Source: G963717155 sp963717155 | GTDB lineage: Bacteria > Actinomycetota > Thermoleophilia > Gaiellales > JALYLC01 | Assembly: GCA_963717155.1 (NCBI GenBank) | Contig: OY970326.1 | Location: 3,534,001-3,598,000 of the forward strand | Length of the DNA stretch: 64,000 nt | Reading direction: 5' to 3' | Shown: positions 34,223-41,862 of the stretch, in pieces | How the letters are laid out: every line of letters begins with the position of its first letter | Numbering within the stretch: the first letter of the stretch is position 1 | The notes under the pieces: model-generated | Seen by the model: only the letters and a program-made list of their open reading frames with translations | The model's database searches: none | What the model was told of the DNA's origin: nothing | Translations under genes and position numbers: made by a program

Positions 34223-36165
34223 CCGATCAGGCCCAGACGCGCGGCGGCGAGCAAGGCGAGAACGAGCCCGACCAGGTAGGCGACATACGTCCCGAGGCTG
34301 CCGCTCTGGAGCCGGCGTGCGTGCCTGGCGGAGGCGAGCGAGAGCCGAACGGCTGGCCGGTAGACGCGCTCGTCGATCAGGTGGGGAACGTGCCCGCTAT
34401 ACGTGACCTCCTGGATGATTCCGCCCTCGCTGCGCACCGTGATCTCGCGTTCGGGACGGAGGATCGACTCGAGAACGAGGCGCAGCGGCTTGGTGAATCC
34501 GGCGCTCGTCCAGCGCAGCTCGGGCTCCACGAGCTGACCGCATGCCCAGCTCGGAGCGGGCGCGGCACTCCGCTTGCCGCGTAGCAGCGAGAGCCCGGCG
34601 GTCAGCGCGACGAGGATCAGCGCGATTCCCGCGGTGGGCAGTGAACCGGTGCCTGGCAGGTGCAGCCCGAGGCCGGACGGCTCGGTGGCCGCCCAGGGCG
34701 CGAGCCCGACCAGTGGGCCGAACAACAGCCCCGGCGCGACGCCCAGGACGACGCAGGCAAGCGCGAGAAAGACGACAGCGCTCCGCATCGTCCGCGGCGC
34801 CTCGCGCGCGTGTGCCACTGCTTCGCGACGCGGCTCTCCGAGCAGCACGAGTCCGGCGACCTTCACGAAGCAGAAGACGGCGAGCGCCGCAGTCATCGCG
34901 ATCGCGGCGAGCGCGATCGCGCCGGCGGTCCCTGTCGCGACGCCACCGTACGTCGAGACGTGCAACAACGCCTGCAACGTCAGCCATTCGGACGCGAAGC
35001 CGTTCAGCGGCGGGAGTCCGGCGATCGCCAGGGCTCCGAGCAGGAATCCGGCTCCTGTCCACGGCATGCGCCTCAGGAGACCGCCGAGCCGGTCGATCTG
35101 GAGCGACCCGACGGCGCGCTCGAACGCGCCGGCGCCGAGGAAGAGAAGTGCCTTGAAGGTCGCGTGGTTGACCGTGTGCAGGAGCGCCGCTCCGAGCGCG
35201 AACGCCGCCCACTGATCGGCGCCTCGCGCGCGCAGCACGAGGCATGCGCCGAGCCCGACCACGATGATCCCGACGTTCTCGATCGAGTGCAACGCGAGCA
35301 GCCGCTTGAGATCGTGCTCGAACAGCGCGTACGTCACACCGCCGACGGCCGAGAGCGCACCGAGACCGAGGACAAGCACACCAAGCCAGAGTGGAAGCAC
35401 CCCGACCCATTCGACCAGGACCCTGATCAACGCGTAGATCCCGACCTTGATCATCACGCCGCTCATCAACGCCGACACCGGAGCCGGGGCGAGCGGGTGT
35501 GCCCGGGGCAGCCATACGTGGAGCGGCATGACACCCGCCTTCGTGCCCATGCCCACGAGCGCGGCCAGCGCGATCGCTATCTGCAGCCCCGAGCCGGTGC
35601 CGACGCCTTCCGACCCCCCGATCGCTCCGGCGTGCGCGAGCAGCAGTACGGCAATCCACGTACCCGCGCCACCGAGATGTGTGATCGCCACGTACGTGAA
35701 CACCGTGTGACGCGACTGCTCGTCAGCGCCCCGCCCGACGAGAATCAACGCCGCCGGCAGCAGCGTCATCATCTCCCACGCGAGCAGGAACGTCAGTGGG
35801 TCGCGCGCGCATACGACCCACGCCATCGCGAGAATGAACCCGCCGGTGACGGAGGCGATGGTCCGCCCTCGCGCGTCCGGCTCGAGGTATCCCAGCGAGA
35901 AGACCAGGGCCGGCAGCGCGACAAGACCGAGCGTGCCGAGGAACAGACCACTCAGACCGTCGACCCCGAGCTGCGGATCGAACGCGCTCGTGAAGCCTTC
36001 GCCGAGCGTCGCGCCCGTCGCGAGGATCCAGAATCCGGCGACCGACACGCCGGCCGCGCCTGCGGCCTGCAGCGCGACGCCAACCCGGAACCAACGCCGC
36101 ACGCAGGACACGAGCCCACCCAACGCAATCGCGCTCAGCCCCGCCACGATCAGGGCGCCGCTCAC
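34219..36165 (-). CDS. Large proton-translocating membrane subunit (HycC/HyfB, NuoL-like)
   Basis: This 648-residue protein has about 15 hydrophobic segments with NuoL/M signatures: LLAWEMMTLLPAALILVG, GTKAGVMPLHVWLPRAHPLA, a LLALHSIENVGIIVVGLGA stretch and LLFLGAGAFERAVGSLQIDR. After residue 560 a soluble tail (APSWACGQLVEPELRWTSAG) is typical of HycC/HyfB. It is the first structural gene after arsR, with GTG starting inside the regulator's stop (GTGA at 36162-36165). Confidence 0.85.
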   Translation of the reverse strand: MSGALIVAGLSAIALGGLVSCVRRWFRVGVALQAAGAAGVSVAGFWILATGATLGEGFTSAFDPQLGVDGLSGLFLGTLGLVALPALVFSLGYLEPDARGRTIASVTGGFILAMAWVVCARDPLTFLLAWEMMTLLPAALILVGRGADEQSRHTVFTYVAITHLGGAGTWIAVLLLAHAGAIGGSEGVGTGSGLQIAIALAALVGMGTKAGVMPLHVWLPRAHPLAPAPVSALMSGVMIKVGIYALIRVLVEWVGVLPLWLGVLVLGLGALSAVGGVTYALFEHDLKRLLALHSIENVGIIVVGLGACLVLRARGADQWAAFALGAALLHTVNHATFKALLFLGAGAFERAVGSLQIDRLGGLLRRMPWTGAGFLLGALAIAGLPPLNGFASEWLTLQALLHVSTYGGVATGTAGAIALAAIAMTAALAVFCFVKVAGLVLLGEPRREAVAHAREAPRTMRSAVVFLALACVVLGVAPGLLFGPLVGLAPWAATEPSGLGLHLPGTGSLPTAGIALILVALTAGLSLLRGKRSAAPAPSWACGQLVEPELRWTSAGFTKPLRLVLESILRPEREITVRSEGGIIQEVTYSGHVPHLIDERVYRPAVRLSLASARHARRLQSGSLGTYVAYLVGLVLALLAAARLGLIG

Positions 36166-36509
36166 GGGGTCTCGAGATCGCGCAAGATCGACTGCTGCTC
36201 CGCGAGCTGGCGGCTGATGATCCCGCGGCCAGCAGCGAGCAAGTCGAAGACCCGCTCATCGTCGACGCGGTAGTACACGCTCGTTCCCTCACGCCGCGAC
36301 TCCACCACGCCGATCCGGCGCAGCGCGGCGAGATGCTGCGACGTTCCGCCCGAGTCCAGTCCCAGCTCCGCCTGCAACGCTCCAACCGAGCGCTCGCCCT
36401 CGCGGAGCAACTCGAGTATCCGTATCCGCGCCGGATGCCCGAGTACGCGAAACAAGGTCGCCTTCACCTCGTAGACCGGGCGTCCATCGTGCGGCACAGT
36501 CGTGACCAT
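36162..36509 (-). CDS. ArsR-family transcriptional regulator
   Basis: This 115-residue protein is a winged-helix ArsR repressor: LFRVLGHPARIRILELLREG, recognition helix GGTSQHLAALRRIGVVESRR, wing REGTSVYYRV. No CxCxxC or other obvious metal-binding motif is visible; there are no cysteines at all. A redox, sulfide-derived or ligand signal other than classic metal sensing by cysteines is therefore more likely. It heads the hydrogenase operon and overlaps the first structural gene, so it probably autoregulates the whole unit. Confidence 0.85.
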   Translation of the reverse strand: MVTTVPHDGRPVYEVKATLFRVLGHPARIRILELLREGERSVGALQAELGLDSGGTSQHLAALRRIGVVESRREGTSVYYRVDDERVFDLLAAGRGIISRQLAEQQSILRDLETP

Positions 36510-36545
36510 ATCTCATAATCTTCCAATAATCCAAGAAATAGTCGG
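36510..36545 (-). promoter_or_regulatory. AT-rich promoter/operator of hydrogenase operon
   Basis: A 35-base AT-rich patch in otherwise GC-rich sequence precedes arsR. On the minus strand it reads CTTGGATTATTGGAAGATTA then TGAGAT and the ATG. GATTAT occurs twice, 11 bases apart; the copy nearest the ATG could be a -10 box 5-6 bases before it, implying a leaderless mRNA. No ribosome-binding site is present. The direct repeat is also a candidate ArsR operator. Confidence 0.4.
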
Positions 36546-36786
36546 GCGTCTTGACCGCGACCTCGTCGCGACCGCCGAGACGCGCTCGCCGAGTTGCGCG
36601 CCCATGGGCATGATCGCGACTGGGTCGAGCACCTCGCCACCTACCTCCAGTCCGCCCAGGCGCGGCCTGACTCGCTCGAGGAAGGCCTCGCGCAGCTCCG
36701 ACGCGGAGCGCTCGAACCCGCCTGATGCCATCGTCGTCGAGCGAACCGCGTAGGTCAAAGCCGCGGTCGACGCCGACATGACCAGG
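36546..36786. other. Gap with a short gene remnant
   Basis: A plus-strand frame around 36590-36724 reads ELRAHGHDRDWVEHLATYLQ followed by SAQARPDSLEEGLAQLRRGA and stop, which looks like real protein sequence. It has no start, and the upstream coding-like part (DRDLVATAETR) is in another frame. I treat it as a degraded, unidentified gene. Confidence 0.3.
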
Positions 36787-37136
36787 AAGGGACCGCGACG
36801 CCTACCACGCGGCCGTCGCGAACCTGAAGGGTGAAGGAGTCGCGCTGGCGGCTACCGCCTGCGCAGCGTCGATGGTGACGTCTACCCGCTCTGCTGCAAG
36901 CACCTGCGCGCCGACTGGCGGATGTTCACCGCTACCTCGCCGACGACCGGATCGTGATCGTCGCGATCGACCGGCACACCCCGCACTCCAACCCCGCCGC
37001 GACGCTCGCGACCGTGCTTCCAGGACTCGCCACCGTCGGACGACGACGCGATGACAAGCCGCCGTGCTGCGACGATCCTGGCGACCCGCCAGAGATGAGC
37101 GACGAACTCCACGCCCTGCTCGACGGGCTTCTCTGA
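36787..37136 (+). pseudogene. Frameshifted small protein, possibly RelE-like
   Basis: Three consecutive frames join into a protein-like sequence: DRDAYHAAVANLKGEG, then GYRLRSVDGDVYPLCCKHLR with ADWRM, then VHRYLADDRIVIVAIDRHT, ending CCDDPGDPPEMSDEL. The middle and last parts (DWRM ... DDRIVIVAIDRH) resemble the compact beta sheet of RelE-type toxins, and the Cys pairs are unusual. At least two frameshifts, near 36840 and 36925, interrupt it. Identification is tentative. Confidence 0.35.
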
Positions 37137-37326
37137 TCGCGACTCGGAGGCCGCTCACGCGACGCCTGGATGGGGCAAGGTGCTGAATCCTCCGAAGCCG
37201 CCCTCCGTGGAACCCAGGACGCCTCACGGCGCGTCCGCGTGGGTCCGCCCGTCTCCCCCGCGATCCAACGGATCGCTCCTCCGACACGCGGACACAGGCG
37301 GAGCTATAACGCGAAACCAACCAGCC

Positions 37327-37361
37327 AGGTGGGGCCACTTCAAGCGATCGAGGTGGGGCCA
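37327..37361 (+). repeat. Two direct repeats of AGGTGGGGCCA
   Basis: AGGTGGGGCCA occurs at 37327-37337 and 37351-37361 (24-base period). Tandem GTGGGGCCA words of this kind are found at the ends of IS21-family elements, so this may be the relic of an insertion-sequence end. No istA/istB coding sequence is near. Confidence 0.3.
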
Positions 37362-37400
37362 GTGCAGGTTGTCGCTCTAGACCCATGCAGGAGGTATCCG

Positions 37401-37842
37401 ATGGCACAGAAGTACAACCGTGACGAGCTGGTGGCGCGCCTTAGTCCGAGCCGGAGAGCTCGAGGTGTCGGGTGAGCACCCCGACGAAGTCGGCAACTAC
37501 TTCGCACCCGGATACAAGTTCCATGGCCCCGGCGACTTCGAATCAGGCTACGACGGGCTGCAGGACTACTTCGCGTCGGTGCGAGCCGGATTCGACGAAC
37601 GCTCGATCCGCCGCGGGATCATCGTCGTCGAGGGCAACACGATTGCCTGCCAGACGTTTATTGAGGGACGCTTCGTCCGCGTGTTCACACAGTCACCAGC
37701 CGGCTCGCTGCCGCCAAATGGCCGCCGGGTCGTCTGGGATCTGTCCAACATCTTCACCTTCGATGACGCGGGTCGGATCACCGAGGAGTGGGTCCGCACT
37801 GACAATCGGTCATTCCTCAAGCAGCTACAGGCCCCGGCGTGA
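37401..37842 (+). CDS. SnoaL-like/NTF2-fold protein, frameshifted near start
   Basis: An ATG at 37401 with AGGAGG 6 bases upstream opens MAQKYNRDELVARL, after which one extra base near 37442 (CGCCTTAGTCC) shifts to the frame that carries the body: VRAGELEVSGEHPDEVGNYF, APGYKFHGPGDFESGYDGLQ, NIFTFDDAGRITEEWVRTDN. The total length is one more than a multiple of three. The fold is the SnoaL-like cone (polyketide cyclase / ketosteroid isomerase / nuclear transport factor 2). Members are small cyclases, isomerases or binding proteins; role unknown. As the sequence stands, only a start at 37420 gives the full frame. Confidence 0.6.
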
Positions 37843-37869
37843 TCAGCTCACAGACCTCATCGGCACCGG

Positions 37870-38120
37870 GCTCAGCGGGCCGTCGCCGAGTCCTTCGCTT
37901 CGAAGGTCGCCATCAGTGTCGATCCCGAGGACTGAAACACTGGACTCAGAAGTTGCGATTTTGCAGGCACTTCCCCACCAGTCAAGCCGACGCGGGGACT
38001 CGAACCCCGGACCCCATCATTACGAGTTACCACCGCTGGCCTCGCTCAGAGCGCATAGTCAAGCCAAATCGAGGCGCAACATTCAGCTCCGTATACCACG
38101 CGTGTGCCATTTTGCAGCCC
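37870..38120 (-). repeat. tRNA-Thr 3'-half attachment-site scar, repeat C
   Basis: The core at 37983-38030 read on the minus strand gives anticodon loop CTCGTAA (anticodon CGU), variable loop GGGGTC, T-arm CGGGGTTCGAGTCCCCG and acceptor CGTCGGCTT. GCGCATAGTCAAGCC follows at 38051 and a diverged CCACGCGTGTGCCATTTTGC at 38096. The 5' half of the tRNA is absent. Confidence 0.65.
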
Positions 38121-38376
38121 GGCTTCTGGGTGTAGCGGGAAGGCACGCTGCACGGAGCGCGGCTCGGGCCGTTCGCCCGCTCCGCATGTCACGTCCATGC
38201 CATCTTGTGCATACGTCATGCTCGGTGGCAGGCTGGCTCACTCGAACGGCTACAAGCGGCTGCAATCGCGGGATTCGCGGCGATCCCAAGACCAGCCGCA
38301 CTCTCTGCGCTGGTGTCCGCATCCACAGGGAGGGCCCGACAAGGCCAGGCCCTCCGCTGTGGACGTGGTGTTAGCG

Positions 38377-38691
38377 CTAGGCGACTAGGGCGCGCTCGCG
38401 GCCGCGAGCGACGACCTTGCCGCTCGTGATCTTGGGCTCATTGGGCATCAGCGCGTCGAGCTTCTCGTCTCGGATCCACCGAGCGACGAGCTTCGTCGAC
38501 ACTTCGCCCTGCTCGAGCGTCTCGAACAGACCGAACGAGGTGAAGATGCCGTTGCCGGCATCGACGAGGTAGTAGCCAGCAAAGCCGGGAAGCTCGCTCA
38601 GCTGCGGAACGAGGGTCTTCTTGACCTTGGTCGTCAGCTCGACCGAGCGATCCTGGTCCACACCGTGGTACGTGCGAATGGTCGCATGCAT
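38377..38691 (-). CDS. Antibiotic-biosynthesis-monooxygenase-like (dimeric alpha/beta barrel) protein
   Basis: This 104-residue protein fits the ABM-like ferredoxin-fold dimer: MHATIRTYHGVDQDRSVEL, then VKKTLVPQLSELPGFAGYYL, DAGNGIFTSFGLFETLEQGE. Members include quinol monooxygenases and many proteins of unknown role. GGAG lies upstream of the ATG. It lies just right of repeat C, on the minus strand, alone. Confidence 0.65.
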   Translation of the reverse strand: MHATIRTYHGVDQDRSVELTTKVKKTLVPQLSELPGFAGYYLVDAGNGIFTSFGLFETLEQGEVSTKLVARWIRDEKLDALMPNEPKITSGKVVARGRERALVA

Positions 38692-39190
38692 GTCATGCTC
38701 CTTCTGTCAGGGAGTCCGAACGAACGAACCCCCGCTGCACTCAGGCCAGGTGTGACAGTCGAAGAGTGACCCTCGTCGACTTCAACGCTGGAGCCTAAAC
38801 GCTGGTATCACCATAGCACCGATTCGTGGCCGCCGTATCCGTAGTCCCCCGCGCATCTTCGAGCAGGCTCGTCAGAAAGACGACCCGCGAGCGGATCGCG
38901 GACGACCATCGTCGAACCATCGATGTCAAGACGATGTCAATCAGGGCCCGAAGCCAAGCGCATCCCGCAAGCCCGAAAGCACGGCCGTGTGCCCGCGCGT
39001 CAAGGTGCTTGCCTGACGCGCCAGCACGGGTGGTTGGGCCTCGCTGACAGTCCCTTGACAGCTGTGGCGCGGTGGCGGGTCTCAGAGGCGACCCGCCACC
39101 GCGCCAACCGCTCGTGACCTGGGCAGGACCCAAGATTCAGGTCGTGTCGGGATCGTGCGAGTTGGGCAGTCAGAGACGGGTGCGTGGGCT
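38692..39190. other. Gap without a convincing gene
   Basis: This is about 500 bases between the ABM-like gene and the 3' end of the rhodanese gene. Frames are short and lack motifs. No RNA gene or strong hairpin was noted. Confidence 0.35.
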
Positions 39191-39538
39191 TCAGGCGGCG
39201 AGCTCGGAGGAGGCACCGGCCACGACTGGGAGGCCCGCCTCGGTCCAGTCCTGCTTGCCGCCTGCGAACTTGCGAACGTTGGTGTAGCCGAGCGCGCGCA
39301 GCTCGTTGGCCGCGATCTCCGAGTTACGGCATGCCGTGTTCGAGCAGTAGGTGACGATGGGGGCATCGAGGTCTGGGAGCAGGACGGAAGCGAGCTCTCG
39401 CACCTCGGTGTGCGGGATATTGATCGCGCCCGGCAGATGGGCGTCGGCGTAGTACATGTCTCCGAGCGTCTCGACGACGGTCACGGTGCCGGCCTCGATC
39501 TCCCGGCGGAGCTCCTCACGAGTGATGACGGCGGACAT
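39191..39538 (-). CDS. Rhodanese-domain protein
   Basis: This 115-residue single-domain rhodanese has the active-site loop YCSNTACRNSEIAA with the catalytic Cys, and the usual DMYYADAHLPGAINIPHTEV and ELRALGYTNVRKFAGGKQDW elements. It transfers sulfane sulfur to acceptors such as cyanide or thiols. The ATG at 39538 follows AAGGAG. It is transcribed divergently from a LysR regulator 101 bases away, its likely controller. Confidence 0.85.
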   Translation of the reverse strand: MSAVITREELRREIEAGTVTVVETLGDMYYADAHLPGAINIPHTEVRELASVLLPDLDAPIVTYCSNTACRNSEIAANELRALGYTNVRKFAGGKQDWTEAGLPVVAGASSELAA

Positions 39539-39617
39539 GGTGGTCTCCTTCGATTGATGGATCTGCTGTCTGCGCCTATGGTGCGGGCGGCCGGCCGCGA
39601 CGTCCAAGACCCGGTCG

Positions 39618-39631
39618 GTATCAAGCGATAC
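39618..39631. promoter_or_regulatory. Candidate LysR-type operator
   Basis: GTATC-AAGC-GATAC is a perfect 5-base inverted repeat in the rhodanese/lysR divergent region, 8 bases before the lysR ATG. Its position and symmetry fit a LysR autoregulatory site. Confidence 0.4.
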
Positions 39632-39639
39632 TGCGAGGG

Positions 39640-40554
39640 ATGACGCCTGACCTGCGACAGCTGCGCTACTTCATGGCGGTCGCGCAGGAGCTGAACTTCA
39701 CCCGCGCGGCCGAGCGTCTGCATATGGCCCAGCCGCCCCTGAGCGCCGCGATCCGGCAGCTGGAAGATCAGCTCGGCGTGGAGCTGTTCGAGCGCACGTC
39801 CCGAGAGGTCAAGCTCACGCCGGCCGGCCGGCTGCTGGTCGACCGCGGCGGCGAGCTCCTTGCCGAGGCCGACAGGGTCTTCGCCGCCGTGCGCGAGGTC
39901 GAGCGCTCGCCGGTCGGCCGGCTGGCGGTGGGAATCGCACCGCCGGCGCGCTTCGGGATCGGGCCGCAGGTGCTAGCGGCGTGTGCGTCCGAGGCGTCCG
40001 GCGTGATGCTGTATCCCCGCGAGGACACCACCGGCGTCCTCATGCGCGAGCTGCGGGCCGGACGGTTGGATCTCGTCGTCGGGTTCTGCGTGCCGCGCGA
40101 CGATGCGCTGGAGCGCGAGCGCCTGCGCGACCAGCCCGCCGTCCTGCACGTCGGCAAAGCCCATCGGCTCGCCACCGCCGAGAGCGTCGCGTTGGCCGAC
40201 CTGGCCGACGAGACGCTGATCGTCGCCGGAGGGCCGGAGTCCCCGGGCTACACGTCGAAGGTGGTCGAGCTCTGTCGTGCGGCCGGATTTGAGCCGACCA
40301 CGATCCCTGACCCCTACCCGGATCTCGGGGTGCAGGCAATCCGCGAGGGTCTCGGCGTCGTGGTCTACCCGCGCACGGCGTTCAGCCCCCAGCTCGATGG
40401 TTCGGTGTTCGTGCCGATCGAGCCCGCGGTGACGTTGCCGTTCGACCTGCTCTGGCGCCGCGGCCCCCGCTCGGGAGCGCTCGATGCGGCCCTCGACGTT
40501 GTCAGAGGGCTACGAGACCGTGGCGGCTGGCTCACCCCGGCTGACTGCGAGTGA
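39640..40554 (+). CDS. LysR-family transcriptional regulator
   Basis: This 304-residue protein has the N-terminal helix-turn-helix (LRYFMAVAQELNFTRAAERL, QPPLSAAIRQLEDQLGVELF) and a periplasmic-binding-like ligand domain (VGRLAVGIAPPARFGI onward). It normally binds DNA as a tetramer and activates a divergent gene on binding a small ligand. The divergent rhodanese gene suggests a sulfur- or oxidant-related ligand, but that is inference from position. Confidence 0.9.
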   Translation: MTPDLRQLRYFMAVAQELNFTRAAERLHMAQPPLSAAIRQLEDQLGVELFERTSREVKLTPAGRLLVDRGGELLAEADRVFAAVREVERSPVGRLAVGIAPPARFGIGPQVLAACASEASGVMLYPREDTTGVLMRELRAGRLDLVVGFCVPRDDALERERLRDQPAVLHVGKAHRLATAESVALADLADETLIVAGGPESPGYTSKVVELCRAAGFEPTTIPDPYPDLGVQAIREGLGVVVYPRTAFSPQLDGSVFVPIEPAVTLPFDLLWRRGPRSGALDAALDVVRGLRDRGGWLTPADCE

Positions 40555-40895
40555 CCGCCGGCGGCCGCGAGACGATGTGCCTCTTGCGTGAGAGGCGAAC
40601 GGTCTCAGACTTCCCGGCCCCGCCGCCGCACGCTTGGAAGACACCGCTCACCGTCTGCCGAAACGGTCACGCGATGCGCCAGCTTCTGTACGTCAACGCC
40701 TCTCCACCCGGCGAGAACTCTGAGTCCCGAGGCAGCCTGCGCGGACGACTCTCGAACCCAAGCGATCGCTCTCACCCCGAGCGTATGCGGCTAGAGGAAC
40801 CCGGCACCCGCTCAGTCAGCTTCCAAGGGCGAGCGTATCGGTCGACCGACGGCCGAGGCGGGTGTACGCGCCTCGGCCGCCAGATCTCGTCGGTG
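40555..40895. other. Gap without a convincing gene
   Basis: No supported gene lies between the LysR stop and the remnant at 40896. Frames are short and without motifs. Confidence 0.35.
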
Positions 40896-41040
40896 TTAGT
40901 TCGTGAGCGTGACGGTGTAGTGGGTGGTCGCGCCGGTCGACACCTTTACGGTTCCTTGCGTTCCGGGGAGGTGCCCGCGCCGCCGGCGATTGGTGCCGTG
41001 AAGTTCGCGCCTGTCACGATGGAGTGCCGCGATCAAGGAG
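40896..41040 (-). pseudogene. 3' remnant of a secreted beta-barrel protein
   Basis: The minus strand ends in a protein-like tail GHLPGTQGTVKVSTGATTHYTV then TLTN and stop at 40896. This resembles the C-terminus of allene-oxide-cyclase-like secreted proteins such as the one at 43171-43632 (GTYAHDHGTITIS). The preceding coding-like part (VTGANFTAPIAGGAG) is in another frame and no start exists. I infer a decayed paralogue. Confidence 0.4.
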
Positions 41041-41175
41041 CCGCCCTTGACTCACACCTGCGCGTTGCATGTGCTAGCGATCACGCAGCGGATCTGGTCG
41101 TGTCCGACTGGCTTTCCGGACTCGATCGTCGCCCGACGCCGATATTGCGCAAGCGCCTCGACAGGCGGCAGGCAA

Positions 41176-41862
41176 CTAGGAGTCTGCGGGGCGGCGTTGG
41201 AGTGCGGAGTGTTCGCCGGGTTGTATGAGCCCTGTTTCGTAGGCGTACACGACGGCTTGGGCGCGGTCGCGGATGCTGAGTTTTCCGAGGATGCGGTTGA
41301 CGTGGGTCTTGACCGTGCTAGTGCCGAGGTGAAGGTGGAGACTGATCTCAGCGTTTGAGAGTCCTCGGCCGAGGAGGTTGAGCACGTCGAGTTCACGGTC
41401 GGTGAGGGTTTCCAGGCTGGCCGGGCGGGTTCCGGGTTGGGGGCGTTTGAGATGCTGTTCGATCAGGCGCTTGGTGATAGCTGGTGAGAGCAGCTGGTCG
41501 CCTGCGGCGACAGTGCGGATTGCTTCGACGAGCTCGCCGGAGCGGACGTCTTTGAGCAGGAAGCCGCTGGCGCCGCTTCGTAGCGCCTCGTACACGTACT
41601 CGTCGAGGTCAAACGTGGTCAGCATGAGCACGCGGGGAGGGTCGGGGTCTGCCAACAAGACCCGTGCGGCGTGAAGGCCATCGGTGTGCGGCATGCGGAT
41701 GTCCATCAGCACAACCTGCGGGCGGTGCTTTCGGGTCTGGTCGATCGCCGCGCGGCCGTCAGCGGCCTGTCCGACCACGGTGAGGTCGGGTTCGCGGTTG
41801 ATGATGGACGCGAATCCGTCGCGTACAAGCGTCTGATCGTCGGCGATGAGGACGCGGATCAT
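41176..41862 (-). CDS. NarL/FixJ-family response regulator
   Basis: This 228-residue protein has a receiver domain with acidic pocket DD at residues 8-9 and phospho-acceptor D54 (VVLMDIRMP), followed by a LuxR-type helix-turn-helix at about residues 150-210 (LTDRELDVLNLLGRGLSNAE, STVKTHVNRILGKL). Its start overlaps the stop of the histidine kinase gene (41859-41862), so the pair is co-translated. Its targets may include the divergent secreted-protein gene upstream of the kinase. Confidence 0.9.
   Translation of the reverse strand: MIRVLIADDQTLVRDGFASIINREPDLTVVGQAADGRAAIDQTRKHRPQVVLMDIRMPHTDGLHAARVLLADPDPPRVLMLTTFDLDEYVYEALRSGASGFLLKDVRSGELVEAIRTVAAGDQLLSPAITKRLIEQHLKRPQPGTRPASLETLTDRELDVLNLLGRGLSNAEISLHLHLGTSTVKTHVNRILGKLSIRDRAQAVVYAYETGLIQPGEHSALQRRPADS

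Noticed and set aside
29398..36165. Respiratory complex I (nuo) operon
   Set aside because: The subunit set (HyfB, C, E, F, fused C-D large subunit, small subunit), the retained NiFe CxxC pairs and absence of NuoE/F/G/I/A/J point to a group-4 hydrogenase-type complex.
34660..36273. Long plus-strand open frame of more than 500 codons opposite the HyfB-like gene
   Set aside because: It is an Arg/Glu/Asp-rich antisense shadow of a clearly recognisable membrane protein gene and has no motifs of its own. Similar shadows at 2656-3804, 12759-13793, 22780-23919 and 50514-52577 were rejected for the same reason.
37983..38030. Open frames reading through the repeats with peptides such as RRGDSNPGPHH
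   Set aside because: These peptides are translations of the tRNA-derived repeat and occur in any frame crossing it; they are not protein-coding evidence.
41046..41165. Gene at the VEALAQYRRR fragment
   Set aside because: The similarity to 4949-5140 covers only about 13 codons and the frame lacks a helix-turn-helix continuation and start, so it is reported only as a shared fragment.
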